Origin: Alphaproteobacteria bacterium
GTDB lineage: Bacteria > Pseudomonadota > Alphaproteobacteria > UBA7887
Assembly (NCBI GenBank): GCA_030739735.1
Contig: JASLYQ010000009.1
Span: 35,622-99,621 of the forward strand
Length of the DNA: 64,000 bases
Direction of reading: 5' to 3'
A model generated the notes under the pieces. It made no database searches, had not been told where the DNA came from, and saw only the letters and a program-made list of their open reading frames with translations. This document shows, in pieces, positions 28,217 to 36,462 of this stretch (position 1 is the first letter of the stretch; every line of letters begins with the position of its first letter). The position numbers were made by a program, and so were the translations under genes.

Positions 28217-29836
28217 ATGGCGAGTAACGGTAGCGGCGCGGGGAAGACTACGGCGCAGGTGATGGCGGATGTGCTACACGCTTATGGCGTGGCGCGGCTC
28301 TTCGGATTGCCCGGTGGCGGCTCGAACCTGGAGATGATCGATGCCTGCGCAGCGCTGGGCATCGACTATGTGCTAGCCCATACCGAATGTGCCGCCGGCA
28401 TCATGGCCGCGACCGATGGCAATATTGGCAAGCGCCCGGGCGTAGTCTGCACCGGGCTCGGCCCCGGTGCTACGGCGGTCACCAATGCCGTCGCCTATGC
28501 GGCGCTCGATCGCTCACCACTGCTGGTGCTTACCGATTCATACCAGCCCGGCGAGCACGACCATATCTTACACCAGACCGTGGACCATGCTGCCTTGTTC
28601 GGCACGCTGGTCAAGGCGAGCCGGCGCGCCATGCCAGAGAATGCCGGAGAGACCCTGGCCGAGTTGCTCGACCTTGCCCTGACGCCGCCCGTCGGGCCCG
28701 TGCACATAGATTTGTCGGCGGCGGTCGCGGCCACGCCAGCAGCAAACTTCAGCGCCAAACCAAACATTCCGCCACCGGCCCTCGAAGGCGATGCCCACGC
28801 AGCGCGCGAACTACTGGGGAGCGCACGCCGGCCGGCCATTGTCGCTGGCATTCAGTGCCGCAGCGACGAAGCAGCCGCGGCTGTGGCCCGCCTTGCCGAC
28901 CGCCTCGCCTGCCCCGTGCTCACCTCATACAAGGCCAAAGGTGTGTTTCCGGACGGCGCACCGCGCCATGCCGGACTTTTCACGGGCGCCCGCGCAGAAG
29001 CCGCTTGGCTCGAAGACTGCGACCTCTTGATCCTCTACGGCATGGATCCGGTTGAACTTGTCGCCTCGCCCTGGCCCTATGACATGCCGGTGCTGGAGCT
29101 GGCGGAAGTCGAGATACGGCCCCATTATACCGAACCGGCAGTCTCGCTGTTCGGCCCCCTCCCTGACCTCGCCGATGCGCTCATGGAGGCAGCGCATCCC
29201 GCTAACTGGCCAGGCGAGCCAGCACCGCTGGATCTCACCGAGTCCGGCGAGGGCCTAACGCCGCAGGCCGTAGTGCGAGCCGCCATCAATGCTGCGCCCG
29301 AGCACACCCGGCTCACCATCGATGCCGGCGCGCACATGCTACCGCCGATGTCGCTGTGGCCTGCTAAAGCACCGTTCGACGTACAGATATCAAACGGGCT
29401 TTCGACCATGGCGTTTGCCCTACCGGCCGCCATCGCTACAGCACTGGCTGAGCCTGGCCGTCAGGTGCTTGCGATCACCGGTGACGGCGGCCTTGCCATG
29501 TGCCTCGGCGAACTGGCAACGGCCGCGCGAAATTCGGTTCCCGTCACCGTTATCGTACTCAACGATGCCGCACTCAGCCTGATCGATGTGAAACAAGAAC
29601 AGCGCGGCTTCACGCGCCGTGGCATGCGCTATCCAGAGCTCGATTTCGCCACAATCGCCACAGGAACCGGCTGCCGTGCGGCACTGGCCAATGATGAGGC
29701 CTCACTCGCCGCCGCCTTGACCGAAGCGTTCGAGAGCAACAGCCCGATGCTGATCGATGCGCGCATCGATGCCTCGGGCTACCGCGCCATGTTCGAAGCC
29801 ATTCGCGGCGCTCCGGGCGTCGCTGCCAACGCCTGA
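28217..29836 (+). CDS. Thiamine-pyrophosphate enzyme, acetolactate synthase-like
   Basis: A 539-aa full-length TPP enzyme. N-terminal pyrimidine-binding domain with GLPGGGSNLEMIDA and the catalytic Glu in LAHTECAAGIMAAT; central domain; C-terminal pyrophosphate domain with GDGGLAMCLGELATAARN and the VIVLND end of the GDG-N motif. The GGGSNLEMID start and lack of acetolactate synthase regulatory features favour a benzoylformate- or 2-oxo acid decarboxylase-like role, not valine biosynthesis. AGGGAGAGGG precedes tandem GTG/ATG starts; ATG 28217 was taken. It is the first gene of a five-gene operon with manC and a split TPP decarboxylase. Confidence 0.87.
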   Translation: MASNGSGAGKTTAQVMADVLHAYGVARLFGLPGGGSNLEMIDACAALGIDYVLAHTECAAGIMAATDGNIGKRPGVVCTGLGPGATAVTNAVAYAALDRSPLLVLTDSYQPGEHDHILHQTVDHAALFGTLVKASRRAMPENAGETLAELLDLALTPPVGPVHIDLSAAVAATPAANFSAKPNIPPPALEGDAHAARELLGSARRPAIVAGIQCRSDEAAAAVARLADRLACPVLTSYKAKGVFPDGAPRHAGLFTGARAEAAWLEDCDLLILYGMDPVELVASPWPYDMPVLELAEVEIRPHYTEPAVSLFGPLPDLADALMEAAHPANWPGEPAPLDLTESGEGLTPQAVVRAAINAAPEHTRLTIDAGAHMLPPMSLWPAKAPFDVQISNGLSTMAFALPAAIATALAEPGRQVLAITGDGGLAMCLGELATAARNSVPVTVIVLNDAALSLIDVKQEQRGFTRRGMRYPELDFATIATGTGCRAALANDEASLAAALTEAFESNSPMLIDARIDASGYRAMFEAIRGAPGVAANA

Positions 29837-29838
29837 GC

Positions 29839-31281
29839 ATGGCGCGGCCGCCCATCGTCTCGGCTCTGCTTGCCGGCGGCCTTGGCTCGCGCCTCTGGCC
29901 GCTCAGCCGCGAGACCTATCCAAAACAGCTAATGGCGCTGGTGGGTGAGGAGTCGCTCTTGCAGGATGCCGCCCGGCGCGCACTTCTGGTGAGCAAGCCC
30001 GAGCACGTGTTAACTGTCACCACGGAAGCACATTTTCTGCCCGTACGGGATCAACTCCGCGAACTTGATACGGCACTTGCCAAAAATTTGCTCCTTGAGC
30101 CAGCCGGGCGAAACACAGCCGCAGCCGTAGCAGTGGCGGCCCTGTGTGCACGCGAGATCGCAGAGGAGGCGACACTCTTCGTCGCGCCAGCCGATCACGC
30201 CGTGCGCATGCCCGAGCGGATTCGCGACGCCGTCCGCCTCGCGGCGCAAGCGTCCGAGCACCTAGTCACATTCGGTATCGCACCCGATACACCGGAGACC
30301 GGATACGGCTATATCGAGCGTGGCGAACCCCTCGGCGCACCGAACGGTATTTTTGCTGTGAGACACTTCATAGAGAAGCCTGACGAGGAGACAGCGAAGA
30401 GCCTGATCTCTGGAGGTGATGTGGACTGGAACAGTGGCATGTTCGTGTTCCGCGCTCGCCTGCTGCTGGACGAACTGGCCGCACATGCGCCTGAGATTCA
30501 CGCCACCGCGACCGCAGCCTACAGGGCAACAGAGACAGATCTCGGCGCCATGCGTTTCCCGGTCGACGCCTATGGCGCCATTCCAGCTGCGCCCATCGAT
30601 ACGGCAGTGATGGAGCGCTCGGACAAGGTAGCGGTGATCCCCCTGGATCCAGGCTGGTCCGATGTCGGCTCGTGGCGCAAGCTTTGGCAGGCCAATGACC
30701 GAGACGGCGACAGCAACGCCCTGCAAGGCGACGTGGTTAGCGCTGACAGCCGCAATTGCCTGCTGCGCAGCGAGTCCCGCCTGCTTGCCTGCGCCGGACT
30801 CGAGGATATGGTGGTCTGCGAAACGACTGACGCAGTGCTAGTGGCGAATCTCGCCGCCGACGACGCTATCCGCAAGGTCGTTGAGCGCCTGCACGCCGAC
30901 GGCCGCCAGGAAGCCCAACGCCATCTCACTGAACGCCGACCATGGGGCACCTTTCGCGTTCTGCTCGACGGGGTCGGCTTCAAAATCAAGGAGATCGAGG
31001 TTAGCCCGGGCGGTCAGCTTAGCCTGCAAGCGCACGAGTATCGCAGCGAGCACTGGGTGGTGCTGGAAGGTAGCGCCCGCATCACCTGCCAAAACGTGGT
31101 GCGCACGGTGGAGAACAATCAGTCAGCCTATATCCCCACCGGCGCCCAGCATCGCCTGGAGAACCCGGGCGACGTGCCCTTGCGCATCGTCGAGGTGCAA
31201 TGCGGCGACTATCTCGGCGAGGACGACATCATCCGTTTCGACGACGTCTACGGGCGCACAAAACAGGAAGACAGCCCATGA
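29839..31281 (+). CDS. manC: Mannose-1-phosphate guanylyltransferase / mannose-6-phosphate isomerase
   Basis: A 480-aa bifunctional enzyme making GDP-mannose for polysaccharides. N-terminal nucleotidyltransferase: LAGGLGSRLWPLSRETYPKQ and FIEKPDEETA. C-terminal cupin/isomerase: RRPWGTFRVLLDGVGFKIKE, QAHEYRSEHWVVLEG and IPTGAQHRLENPG. Length fits the ManC/AlgA/CpsB family. It starts 3 bases after the TPP enzyme stop and its stop overlaps the next start (ATGA). The sequence looks intact; what is odd is its place inside a decarboxylase operon with no glycosyltransferase or GDP-mannose dehydratase nearby. Confidence 0.93.
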   Translation: MARPPIVSALLAGGLGSRLWPLSRETYPKQLMALVGEESLLQDAARRALLVSKPEHVLTVTTEAHFLPVRDQLRELDTALAKNLLLEPAGRNTAAAVAVAALCAREIAEEATLFVAPADHAVRMPERIRDAVRLAAQASEHLVTFGIAPDTPETGYGYIERGEPLGAPNGIFAVRHFIEKPDEETAKSLISGGDVDWNSGMFVFRARLLLDELAAHAPEIHATATAAYRATETDLGAMRFPVDAYGAIPAAPIDTAVMERSDKVAVIPLDPGWSDVGSWRKLWQANDRDGDSNALQGDVVSADSRNCLLRSESRLLACAGLEDMVVCETTDAVLVANLAADDAIRKVVERLHADGRQEAQRHLTERRPWGTFRVLLDGVGFKIKEIEVSPGGQLSLQAHEYRSEHWVVLEGSARITCQNVVRTVENNQSAYIPTGAQHRLENPGDVPLRIVEVQCGDYLGEDDIIRFDDVYGRTKQEDSP

Positions 31282-31799
31282 GCGACAACGCTTGGCCCGA
31301 CGCCATATACAGAGCTCTGGTGGACGCGCATGTGCGCGTCGTCGGTATCGTTCCCGACGCCGGGCACGCGCGGCTGATCAAGCTCTGCACGGCGGACTAT
31401 GACATGCGCGTAGTCTCTCTGACTAGCGAGGAAGAAGGCGTCGGGCTGGTCTCGGGCGCCTGGCTCGGCGGCAAGTGCGGCGCCCTACTCATGCAGTCGA
31501 GCGGCGTAGGCAACTGCATAAACGCCATCGCCTCACTCACCGTGTCGTGCCAGTTCCCGCTATTGATGCTGGTGACCATGCGTGGCGAATGGGGCGAAGG
31601 CAATCCTTGGCAAGTGCCGATGGGCCGCGCGACACCGCGTGTGCTCGACAATCTCGGCATGCGCGTCGCCACGGTCAACCAGTCGGACGAGGTGGGTGAG
31701 ACCGTCAGCGCCATGGCCGGGCTTGCCTTCAAGGCGCAAGCCGCAACGGCAGTGTTGCTTTCCCAGCGCCTAATTGGCACCAAGAGCTTTCAGGACTAG
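31278..31799 (+). CDS. Sulfopyruvate/phosphonopyruvate decarboxylase-like alpha subunit (TPP N-terminal domain)
   Basis: A 173-aa protein corresponding to the pyrimidine-binding half of a TPP decarboxylase, ComD-like. Motifs: VVGIVPDAGHARLIKL, SLTSEEEGVGLVSGAWLGGK (catalytic Glu) and LLMQSSGVGNCINAIASL. The partner half is encoded next. Enzymes of this split type decarboxylate 3-sulfopyruvate or phosphonopyruvate in coenzyme M, taurine or phosphonate pathways; the true substrate here is unknown. ATG 31278 overlaps the manC stop (ATGA). Confidence 0.88.
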   Translation: MSDNAWPDAIYRALVDAHVRVVGIVPDAGHARLIKLCTADYDMRVVSLTSEEEGVGLVSGAWLGGKCGALLMQSSGVGNCINAIASLTVSCQFPLLMLVTMRGEWGEGNPWQVPMGRATPRVLDNLGMRVATVNQSDEVGETVSAMAGLAFKAQAATAVLLSQRLIGTKSFQD

Positions 31800-31802
31800 A
31801 AG

Positions 31803-32372
31803 ATGGCGAATTTAGACAGGCGCGCCGCGGTATGCAAGCTCGTGGCCAATCGCGGCGATATGCTGGTGATCGGTGGCCTCGGCGGCACCACTTGGGACCT
31901 TGCCGATGCCGGCGACCACCCGCTCACCTTCGGCACCTGGGGCGGTATGGGCAATGCAGCCATGCTGGGCCTCGGTCTGGCCCTGGCACAACCGGACCGC
32001 CCGGTGCTCGTGATCACGGGTGACGGCGAGATGCTGATGGGTCTCGGCGCGCTCGCCACCATTGCCGTGCAGGCGCCAGCCAACCTCTCGATTGTTGTCA
32101 TAGACAACGAGCTTTACGGCGAGACCGGCCGCCAGCCGACCCACACCGGACAGGGTGTCAACTTGGCGGACATGGCGCGGGCGGCGGGCTTCGAGGATGC
32201 CGAGACCATAACCGACAGTGCAGGCGTCGGTGCCCTCAAGGCGCGCCTGGAAGAACCTGGTCCACGCTTCGCCTGCATCAAGGTTGGGCCCGAAAACGGG
32301 CCGATGGTGCTGCCCGAGCGCGACGGCATCGCCATCAAGACGCGTTTCCGCCAGGCTCTCCTGAGCGGCTGA
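31803..32372 (+). CDS. Sulfopyruvate/phosphonopyruvate decarboxylase-like beta subunit (TPP C-terminal domain)
   Basis: A 189-aa protein forming the pyrophosphate-binding half, ComE-like. It has GGLGGTTWDLADAGDHPL, GTWGGMGNAAMLGLGLALAQ and the TPP/Mg motif ITGDGEMLMGLGALATIA ending in VVIDNELYGETG. The start is 3 bases after the alpha-subunit stop. Together the two subunits should form one decarboxylase active site at their interface. Confidence 0.9.
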   Translation: MANLDRRAAVCKLVANRGDMLVIGGLGGTTWDLADAGDHPLTFGTWGGMGNAAMLGLGLALAQPDRPVLVITGDGEMLMGLGALATIAVQAPANLSIVVIDNELYGETGRQPTHTGQGVNLADMARAAGFEDAETITDSAGVGALKARLEEPGPRFACIKVGPENGPMVLPERDGIAIKTRFRQALLSG

Positions 32373-32385
32373 GTTCACACACCGC

Positions 32386-33594
32386 ATGCCCTATCGAACG
32401 CTGCTGCTACTGGCCTCGTTCATCCTGATGTTCGTTGCTACGGGCAGCCTTTATATGGTGGCGGTGGCGCTCAAGGAGATCTCGACAGAGATGGGCTGGC
32501 CGCGGGCGGTGCCCTCAGCCGCATTCTCGTTGCAGTTTCTCGGCGGCGGCATCGGTGGCATCGTGATGGGCTGGTGGCTCGACCGCCACAACGCCACGGT
32601 GCCCACCGTTTTGAGTGCCATCATGATCGGCATCGGTGCCATGCTCATGGCCGAGGTGAGAACGCCATGGGAGCTCTACGTCATTTACGCGATGATGATG
32701 GGGCTGTTCGGGCGCAGCGCGCTCAACGTCCTACTGATGGCGAACGTCGCCGGCTGGGACACGGAAGGCGGTCGCTCCGGGGTCGGCGTAGTGTTCAGCG
32801 GTCAGGCCGTGGGCGGCGCGGTGTGGCCGCTCATCTTCCAGTATTCCAACGAGAGCCTTGGTTGGCGCGGCACGGCATTGTGGTACGGCGTCGCCGCGAT
32901 CGTGCTGATGCTGCCGCTGAGCCTGGTCTTTCGGCGAAAGATGTCGACCGCGACCTCCGCCGAGCCCGTCTATGGCACGCCGGCGCCATACCCGACGATT
33001 GGAGCCACACGCGGGCAAATCATGCTGTGTGCCGCAGTGATGGGTTGCTGCACAGCAATGTCGCTACCTTTGGCCCACATCGTGGCCTATGCCAGCGACC
33101 TGGACCACGATGCCGCGCGCGGCGCGGAAATGCTCTCGGTGATGCTTCTCGCCGGCGCGGCGAGCGCCTTCTTCTTGGTCGGGCGCGCGGCCCAGCGCCT
33201 CGGCCCACTGCGTGCGCTGTTTGTCTTTTCCCTCGTGCAAATGCTGAGCCTGATGCTCCTTGCGGCAAACGACGGGCTTGTCGCGCTCTATGCGGTGTCC
33301 ATGCTGTTCGGTCTCGGCTACGGTGGCATATTGCCGTGCTATCCGATCATCGTACGGCTACTACTGCCATCCTCGCAAGCCGGACGCTTGACAGGGGTGG
33401 TGCTACTGTTTGGCGGCATCGGGATGGCGCTCGGCAGCTATATCGGTGGCGTTTCATACGATCTAGTAGATAGCTACCGACCGGCTTTTCTGTTCTGCAT
33501 CGCCGCCAATTTCGCCAATCTGATCCTGGTTGTCGGCCTTGTGCGCCACACGGACGCGGTGCTGAAGAAGTCAACCGCGCAGCATCTCCCGTAA
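32386..33594 (+). CDS. Major facilitator superfamily transporter
   Basis: A 402-aa MFS protein with twelve hydrophobic segments visible in two halves separated by a loop near residues 185-215. Landmarks: MGWPRAVPSAAFSLQFLGGG, GWWLDRHN (loop 2-3 type motif) and the second-half FGLGYGGILPCYPIIVRLLL. The pattern is like the monocarboxylate/oxalate-formate exchanger branch, compatible with uptake of the acid acted on by the neighbouring decarboxylases. It begins 13 bases after the beta-subunit gene and closes the operon. Confidence 0.88.
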   Translation: MPYRTLLLLASFILMFVATGSLYMVAVALKEISTEMGWPRAVPSAAFSLQFLGGGIGGIVMGWWLDRHNATVPTVLSAIMIGIGAMLMAEVRTPWELYVIYAMMMGLFGRSALNVLLMANVAGWDTEGGRSGVGVVFSGQAVGGAVWPLIFQYSNESLGWRGTALWYGVAAIVLMLPLSLVFRRKMSTATSAEPVYGTPAPYPTIGATRGQIMLCAAVMGCCTAMSLPLAHIVAYASDLDHDAARGAEMLSVMLLAGAASAFFLVGRAAQRLGPLRALFVFSLVQMLSLMLLAANDGLVALYAVSMLFGLGYGGILPCYPIIVRLLLPSSQAGRLTGVVLLFGGIGMALGSYIGGVSYDLVDSYRPAFLFCIAANFANLILVVGLVRHTDAVLKKSTAQHLP

Positions 33595-33702
33595 CTTGGC
33601 CACCAGGCCGCGCATGGTCTCCGGAGCCTTGAGGTTGGCCTGGTAGCTGCGCTGTGCCCTGCGTATACCAATCACCTTAATCAGAGAGTTGACATTCAGG
33701 TA
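33571..33702 (-). pseudogene. Possible C-terminal relic of a flagellar rod/hook-type protein
   Basis: A stop-to-stop minus-strand frame of 43 residues reads YLNVNSLIKVIGIRRAQRSY, then QANLKAPETMRGLVAKLREM. The N-V-N...AQRSYQANL pattern is typical of the last helix of FlgC/FlgG/FlgE-family proteins. There is no start codon and no flagellar gene nearby, and it overlaps the MFS 3' end by 24 bases. The match is short, so it is tentative. Confidence 0.4.
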
Positions 33703-33911
33703 TTAGACATAATCACTAAATCCAAATTTACCCATCGCTTAATACAGAAAATATCTATTGTAATCATGATATTACATTGTTTCTTAAAGTGACGTTGCCC
33801 TAACGCATCAACAAAATTGAAATCCGATTTTGGAATTCTGAATTACAATTAGCATTTTATGGCAATCCTCAACTTAACTTCTTTCTAAACACCAACAACA
33901 CCAAAATTTAC
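33703..33911. other. AT-rich gap with no gene
   Basis: Base composition falls sharply here compared with the window at large (long runs of A and T). I see no open frame, RNA gene or terminator. It marks the left edge of a low-GC interval that runs through the DUF599 gene to about 35.1 kb. Confidence 0.6.
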
Positions 33912-34598
33912 TTACGAAATACCACGAATGATTTGTTGTGAGCGGGAATAAAAATCACGTCGGTAGAGAACGATTGCTACCCATGCTGTGGCTACCATGA
34001 ATGCGATTGGGTGAAGCACCCAAGAGAGCGCTGCCAGCGCAAAGTAAAATGCGCGCAGGCCACGATTGAAATGCCGTGCCGCAAGATTTGCAACTTGAGC
34101 AGCGCCCTGCGCTTGGTCCTTGGCCGCCATATCTACATCTGAACTACTTGGAACCGCACCTATGAGGACGGCACAATATGTGTTGAGCCGATACGCCCAG
34201 ACAAATTTAAAAAATGCGAATACGAAAATCAAAAGAAGTAATAAGATCTTTACTTCCCATTCGAACCTGGAGGTTTCGCCCACAAATGGAAGGGCGGAAA
34301 GTACAGCTATAGCTTTTTCTGTGGCCCCCAGAGATGCTACAAGGCCGCCGACCACCAGGATGCTTGTCGACGCAAACATGGCAATGCCGCTTTGTAGGTG
34401 ATTGAGAATGAGAGCATCCAACATTCGCATATCGCGGCGCAACATCTCGCCCATCCAACGTTGGCGATGCTTATTCATGATTCCCAGTACTGACTTAAGT
34501 TGCCATTGATTACTTTCCGCTATCAGCGTGTATCCAACCCATACCGCGAAGAACCAAAGAACGGAGACTATGTCTAACGGTGCTAGCAATGAAAGCAT
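33912..34598 (-). CDS. DUF599 family membrane protein
   Basis: A 228-aa integral membrane protein with about four hydrophobic segments: LDIVSVLWFFAVWVGYTLIA at the N-terminus, MFASTSILVVGGLVASLGA, the VKILLLLLIFVFAFFKFVWA stretch and a C-terminal WVLHPIAFMVATAWVAIVL. MNKHRQRWMGEMLRRDMRM and ARHFNRGLRAFYFALAAL are DUF599 hallmarks. Function is not established. Codon use and base content are clearly more AT-rich than in adjacent genes, suggesting recent acquisition. A palindrome lies 56 bases before its start. Confidence 0.85.
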   Translation of the reverse strand: MLSLLAPLDIVSVLWFFAVWVGYTLIAESNQWQLKSVLGIMNKHRQRWMGEMLRRDMRMLDALILNHLQSGIAMFASTSILVVGGLVASLGATEKAIAVLSALPFVGETSRFEWEVKILLLLLIFVFAFFKFVWAYRLNTYCAVLIGAVPSSSDVDMAAKDQAQGAAQVANLAARHFNRGLRAFYFALAALSWVLHPIAFMVATAWVAIVLYRRDFYSRSQQIIRGIS

Positions 34599-34653
34599 CT
34601 AAGGGGTCCCTCTTAAACTCCAAGGAGACAGTTTTTCGTGTGACATTGCTTTC

Positions 34654-34668
34654 AGCATTTTAAATGCT
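34654..34668. promoter_or_regulatory. Palindrome upstream of the DUF599 gene
   Basis: AGCATTT-T-AAATGCT, two 7-base arms around a single central base, lies 56 bases before the DUF599 start on an AT-rich background. It could be an operator, or chance in low-GC sequence. Confidence 0.35.
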
Positions 34669-35141
34669 CTGAACTCTTTAAATTAATTAGTAAGGTAAGT
34701 TTTGCTAGTATAGTCAGACTTAGCGTTTTTTGATCTCTGCATGACAAACTCACAAAAGGGGCATCACTTTCATCATTCCGGAGAGCGTTGTGCTACAACC
34801 CGGTTAGTTGACCGCCGCCGCAGAAGTTTTCCCGCAGTTTTCGGCACCTGGCAATTTTGTGCATTCTCGCTCTAAGTTCTCATTTTGTTGCTAATTCTAC
34901 AACCGCACAAGTTCGCCAAAGCTTGCATGAAAGCTTGCTTATGCTCTTTCCGTGGTCGTTGCCATGCATGGCGTTTCGAATACGTGAGACTACTGGGTTC
35001 AGTGTTTTGTGCGTCCATCCGGTATTCCGAAAATACGCCCAACGCCACTTTCAACTTCCTTCCTGGAGCCCCTGCAACCGCCCTACGACGCTCGGATGTT
35101 CGGCACCCTCAACCGATTCTATTAAAGAGAGCCGGTGACAC
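34669..35141. other. Gene-poor low-GC gap
   Basis: About 470 bases between the DUF599 and DksA-like genes (which are both on the minus strand). Short overlapping frames exist around 34857-35157 on the plus strand, but they lack ribosome sites and protein-like composition. No RNA gene recognised. Confidence 0.5.
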
Positions 35142-35759
35142 TCAGTTGTCGCGGTAGGTTTTCTCGAGCCTTTCATGGCGCTCCTGGGCATCGATGCCGA
35201 GGGTGGCAATGGGCCTCGCCTCGAGTCGCTTGAGGCTGATCGGATCGCCCGTCTCGATGCAGTAACCGTAAGAGCCGTCTTCAATGCGCCCCAAGGCAGC
35301 GTTGATTTTCGACAACAGCTTGCGCTCACGATCGCGGGTGCGCAGTTCGAGTAGACGATCCGTCTCGACCGAGGCGCGATCGGCGATATCAGATTCCTGC
35401 GCGCTGTTCTCTTGCAGATGCAGGATAGTCCCACGCGTCTCGGCCAACAGTTCGGCCCGCCAGCTTTCTAGCTTGCGGCGGAAATACTCGCGCTGCTGCA
35501 CGCTCATGAACTTCTCGTCGTCGCGCGGCCGATATCCTTTCGGCAAACGGGTCCGACTGCTCCTGCGAGGTTTTACCTGACTGACACCATTGACGGACTC
35601 CGCCTTGACAGCGGTCTCGGCCGCAGCCTTGGCGGCCCTTACGGTCTTGGCTGGCGTGGATTTGGCGCGGCCGGTCGTGCCCTTGGCGGCCTTTGCCGAG
35701 CCAGATTTTCTGACTTTCGCTACCTTCGTTCGCGTCTTGCCTTTGTCTTGCGCTCGCAT
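35142..35759 (-). CDS. DksA/TraR-family protein with basic N-terminal extension
   Basis: A 205-aa protein. Residues from about 75 on match the alphaproteobacterial DksA core: LPKGYRPRDDEKFMSVQQRE, YFRRKLESWRAELLAETRG, coiled coil DRASVETDRLLELRTRDRER, then YGYCIETGDPISLKRLEARP. The four-cysteine zinc finger is reduced to a single Cys, as in cysteine-poor DksA forms. DksA binds the RNA polymerase secondary channel and works with ppGpp. The first 70 residues are unusual: rich in Lys, Ala, Thr and Ser (KVAKVRKSGSAKAAKGTTGR), like a histone H1 tail. The long start is supported by an unbroken frame but could be shorter. Confidence 0.87.
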   Translation of the reverse strand: MRAQDKGKTRTKVAKVRKSGSAKAAKGTTGRAKSTPAKTVRAAKAAAETAVKAESVNGVSQVKPRRSSRTRLPKGYRPRDDEKFMSVQQREYFRRKLESWRAELLAETRGTILHLQENSAQESDIADRASVETDRLLELRTRDRERKLLSKINAALGRIEDGSYGYCIETGDPISLKRLEARPIATLGIDAQERHERLEKTYRDN

Positions 35760-36061
35760 GCAAACCTAGCTTTTCCCCAAACCCTTATGGCGGCCGACCG
35801 GATTTGGCGCGGAGTATATGAATCCGATGCGTAGACTGCAACGGGACAATGCGACACCTCTAGCTCAGAAGCTGAGGCTCAATCACCCCGCTGATGTTTG
35901 GTAATTTCCACCCGCGCTCAGAGATCGGTCCCGTCGATGACTGTTGCTAAACGGGGATAGATGAGCTTTTCGCGCTGTGCGGCCAGCGGGTTAACGGGCG
36001 CTGAAAATCGTGGCGGGGAAAGGCGCCGACGATCAAAGCTACCTGAATACAGTCGAGATGA

Positions 36062-36450
36062 TCGAGGATATCGTGGATACGCTTCGCCGACCGCCTAGCC
36101 GAGATCAATATGACCTCCGAAGAGCTAGCGGTGCCCAACCGCAGCAACTACGCCATCGGCCCACACACCGATGCTACCCATCGCTTCCGGTCACAATTGT
36201 TCTATTTTCCACGGGATAATTCATGGAGCATCTCGACGCGTCACTCCACGTGCCAACGGATCACAAGTTCGTCTGCGGTGGCACGATGTCCTGGCGACCC
36301 AACAGCGTGCTCGGCTTTCTCAAGACTAAGACATCATTCCACGGAGCCGAGATCATCGCCGACAAGAAAGTGCACCGCCATTTCCTTCTTTACAACATCC
36401 GACTGGTCGAAACCGATCGCGAGCGCAACACCGTGGAACTGATGCGGATA
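36062..36450 (+). pseudogene. Frameshifted 2-oxoglutarate/Fe(II) oxygenase
   Basis: Two adjoining frames together give one protein. Frame one reads ADRLAEINMTSEELAVPNRS, then NYAIGPHTDATHRFRSQLFY and FPRDNSW. After a shift near 36220 the second frame continues EHLDASLHVPTDHKFVCGGT, MSWRPNSVLGFLKTKTSFHG and AEIIADKKVHRHFLLYNIRL. The iron-binding HxD (PHTD) and distal His (SFHG) of 2OG-Fe(II) oxygenases are recognisable. No start codon with ribosome site is seen and a stop precedes the readable part, so the gene is broken. The region from 35760 to 36061 holds nothing else I recognise. Confidence 0.75.
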
Positions 36451-36462
36451 CGAGCCGCTGGC

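Noticed and set aside
34857..35157. Overlapping plus-strand frames in the low-GC gap
   Set aside because: No ribosome sites; the translations are Ser/Cys/Pro-rich with no domain.
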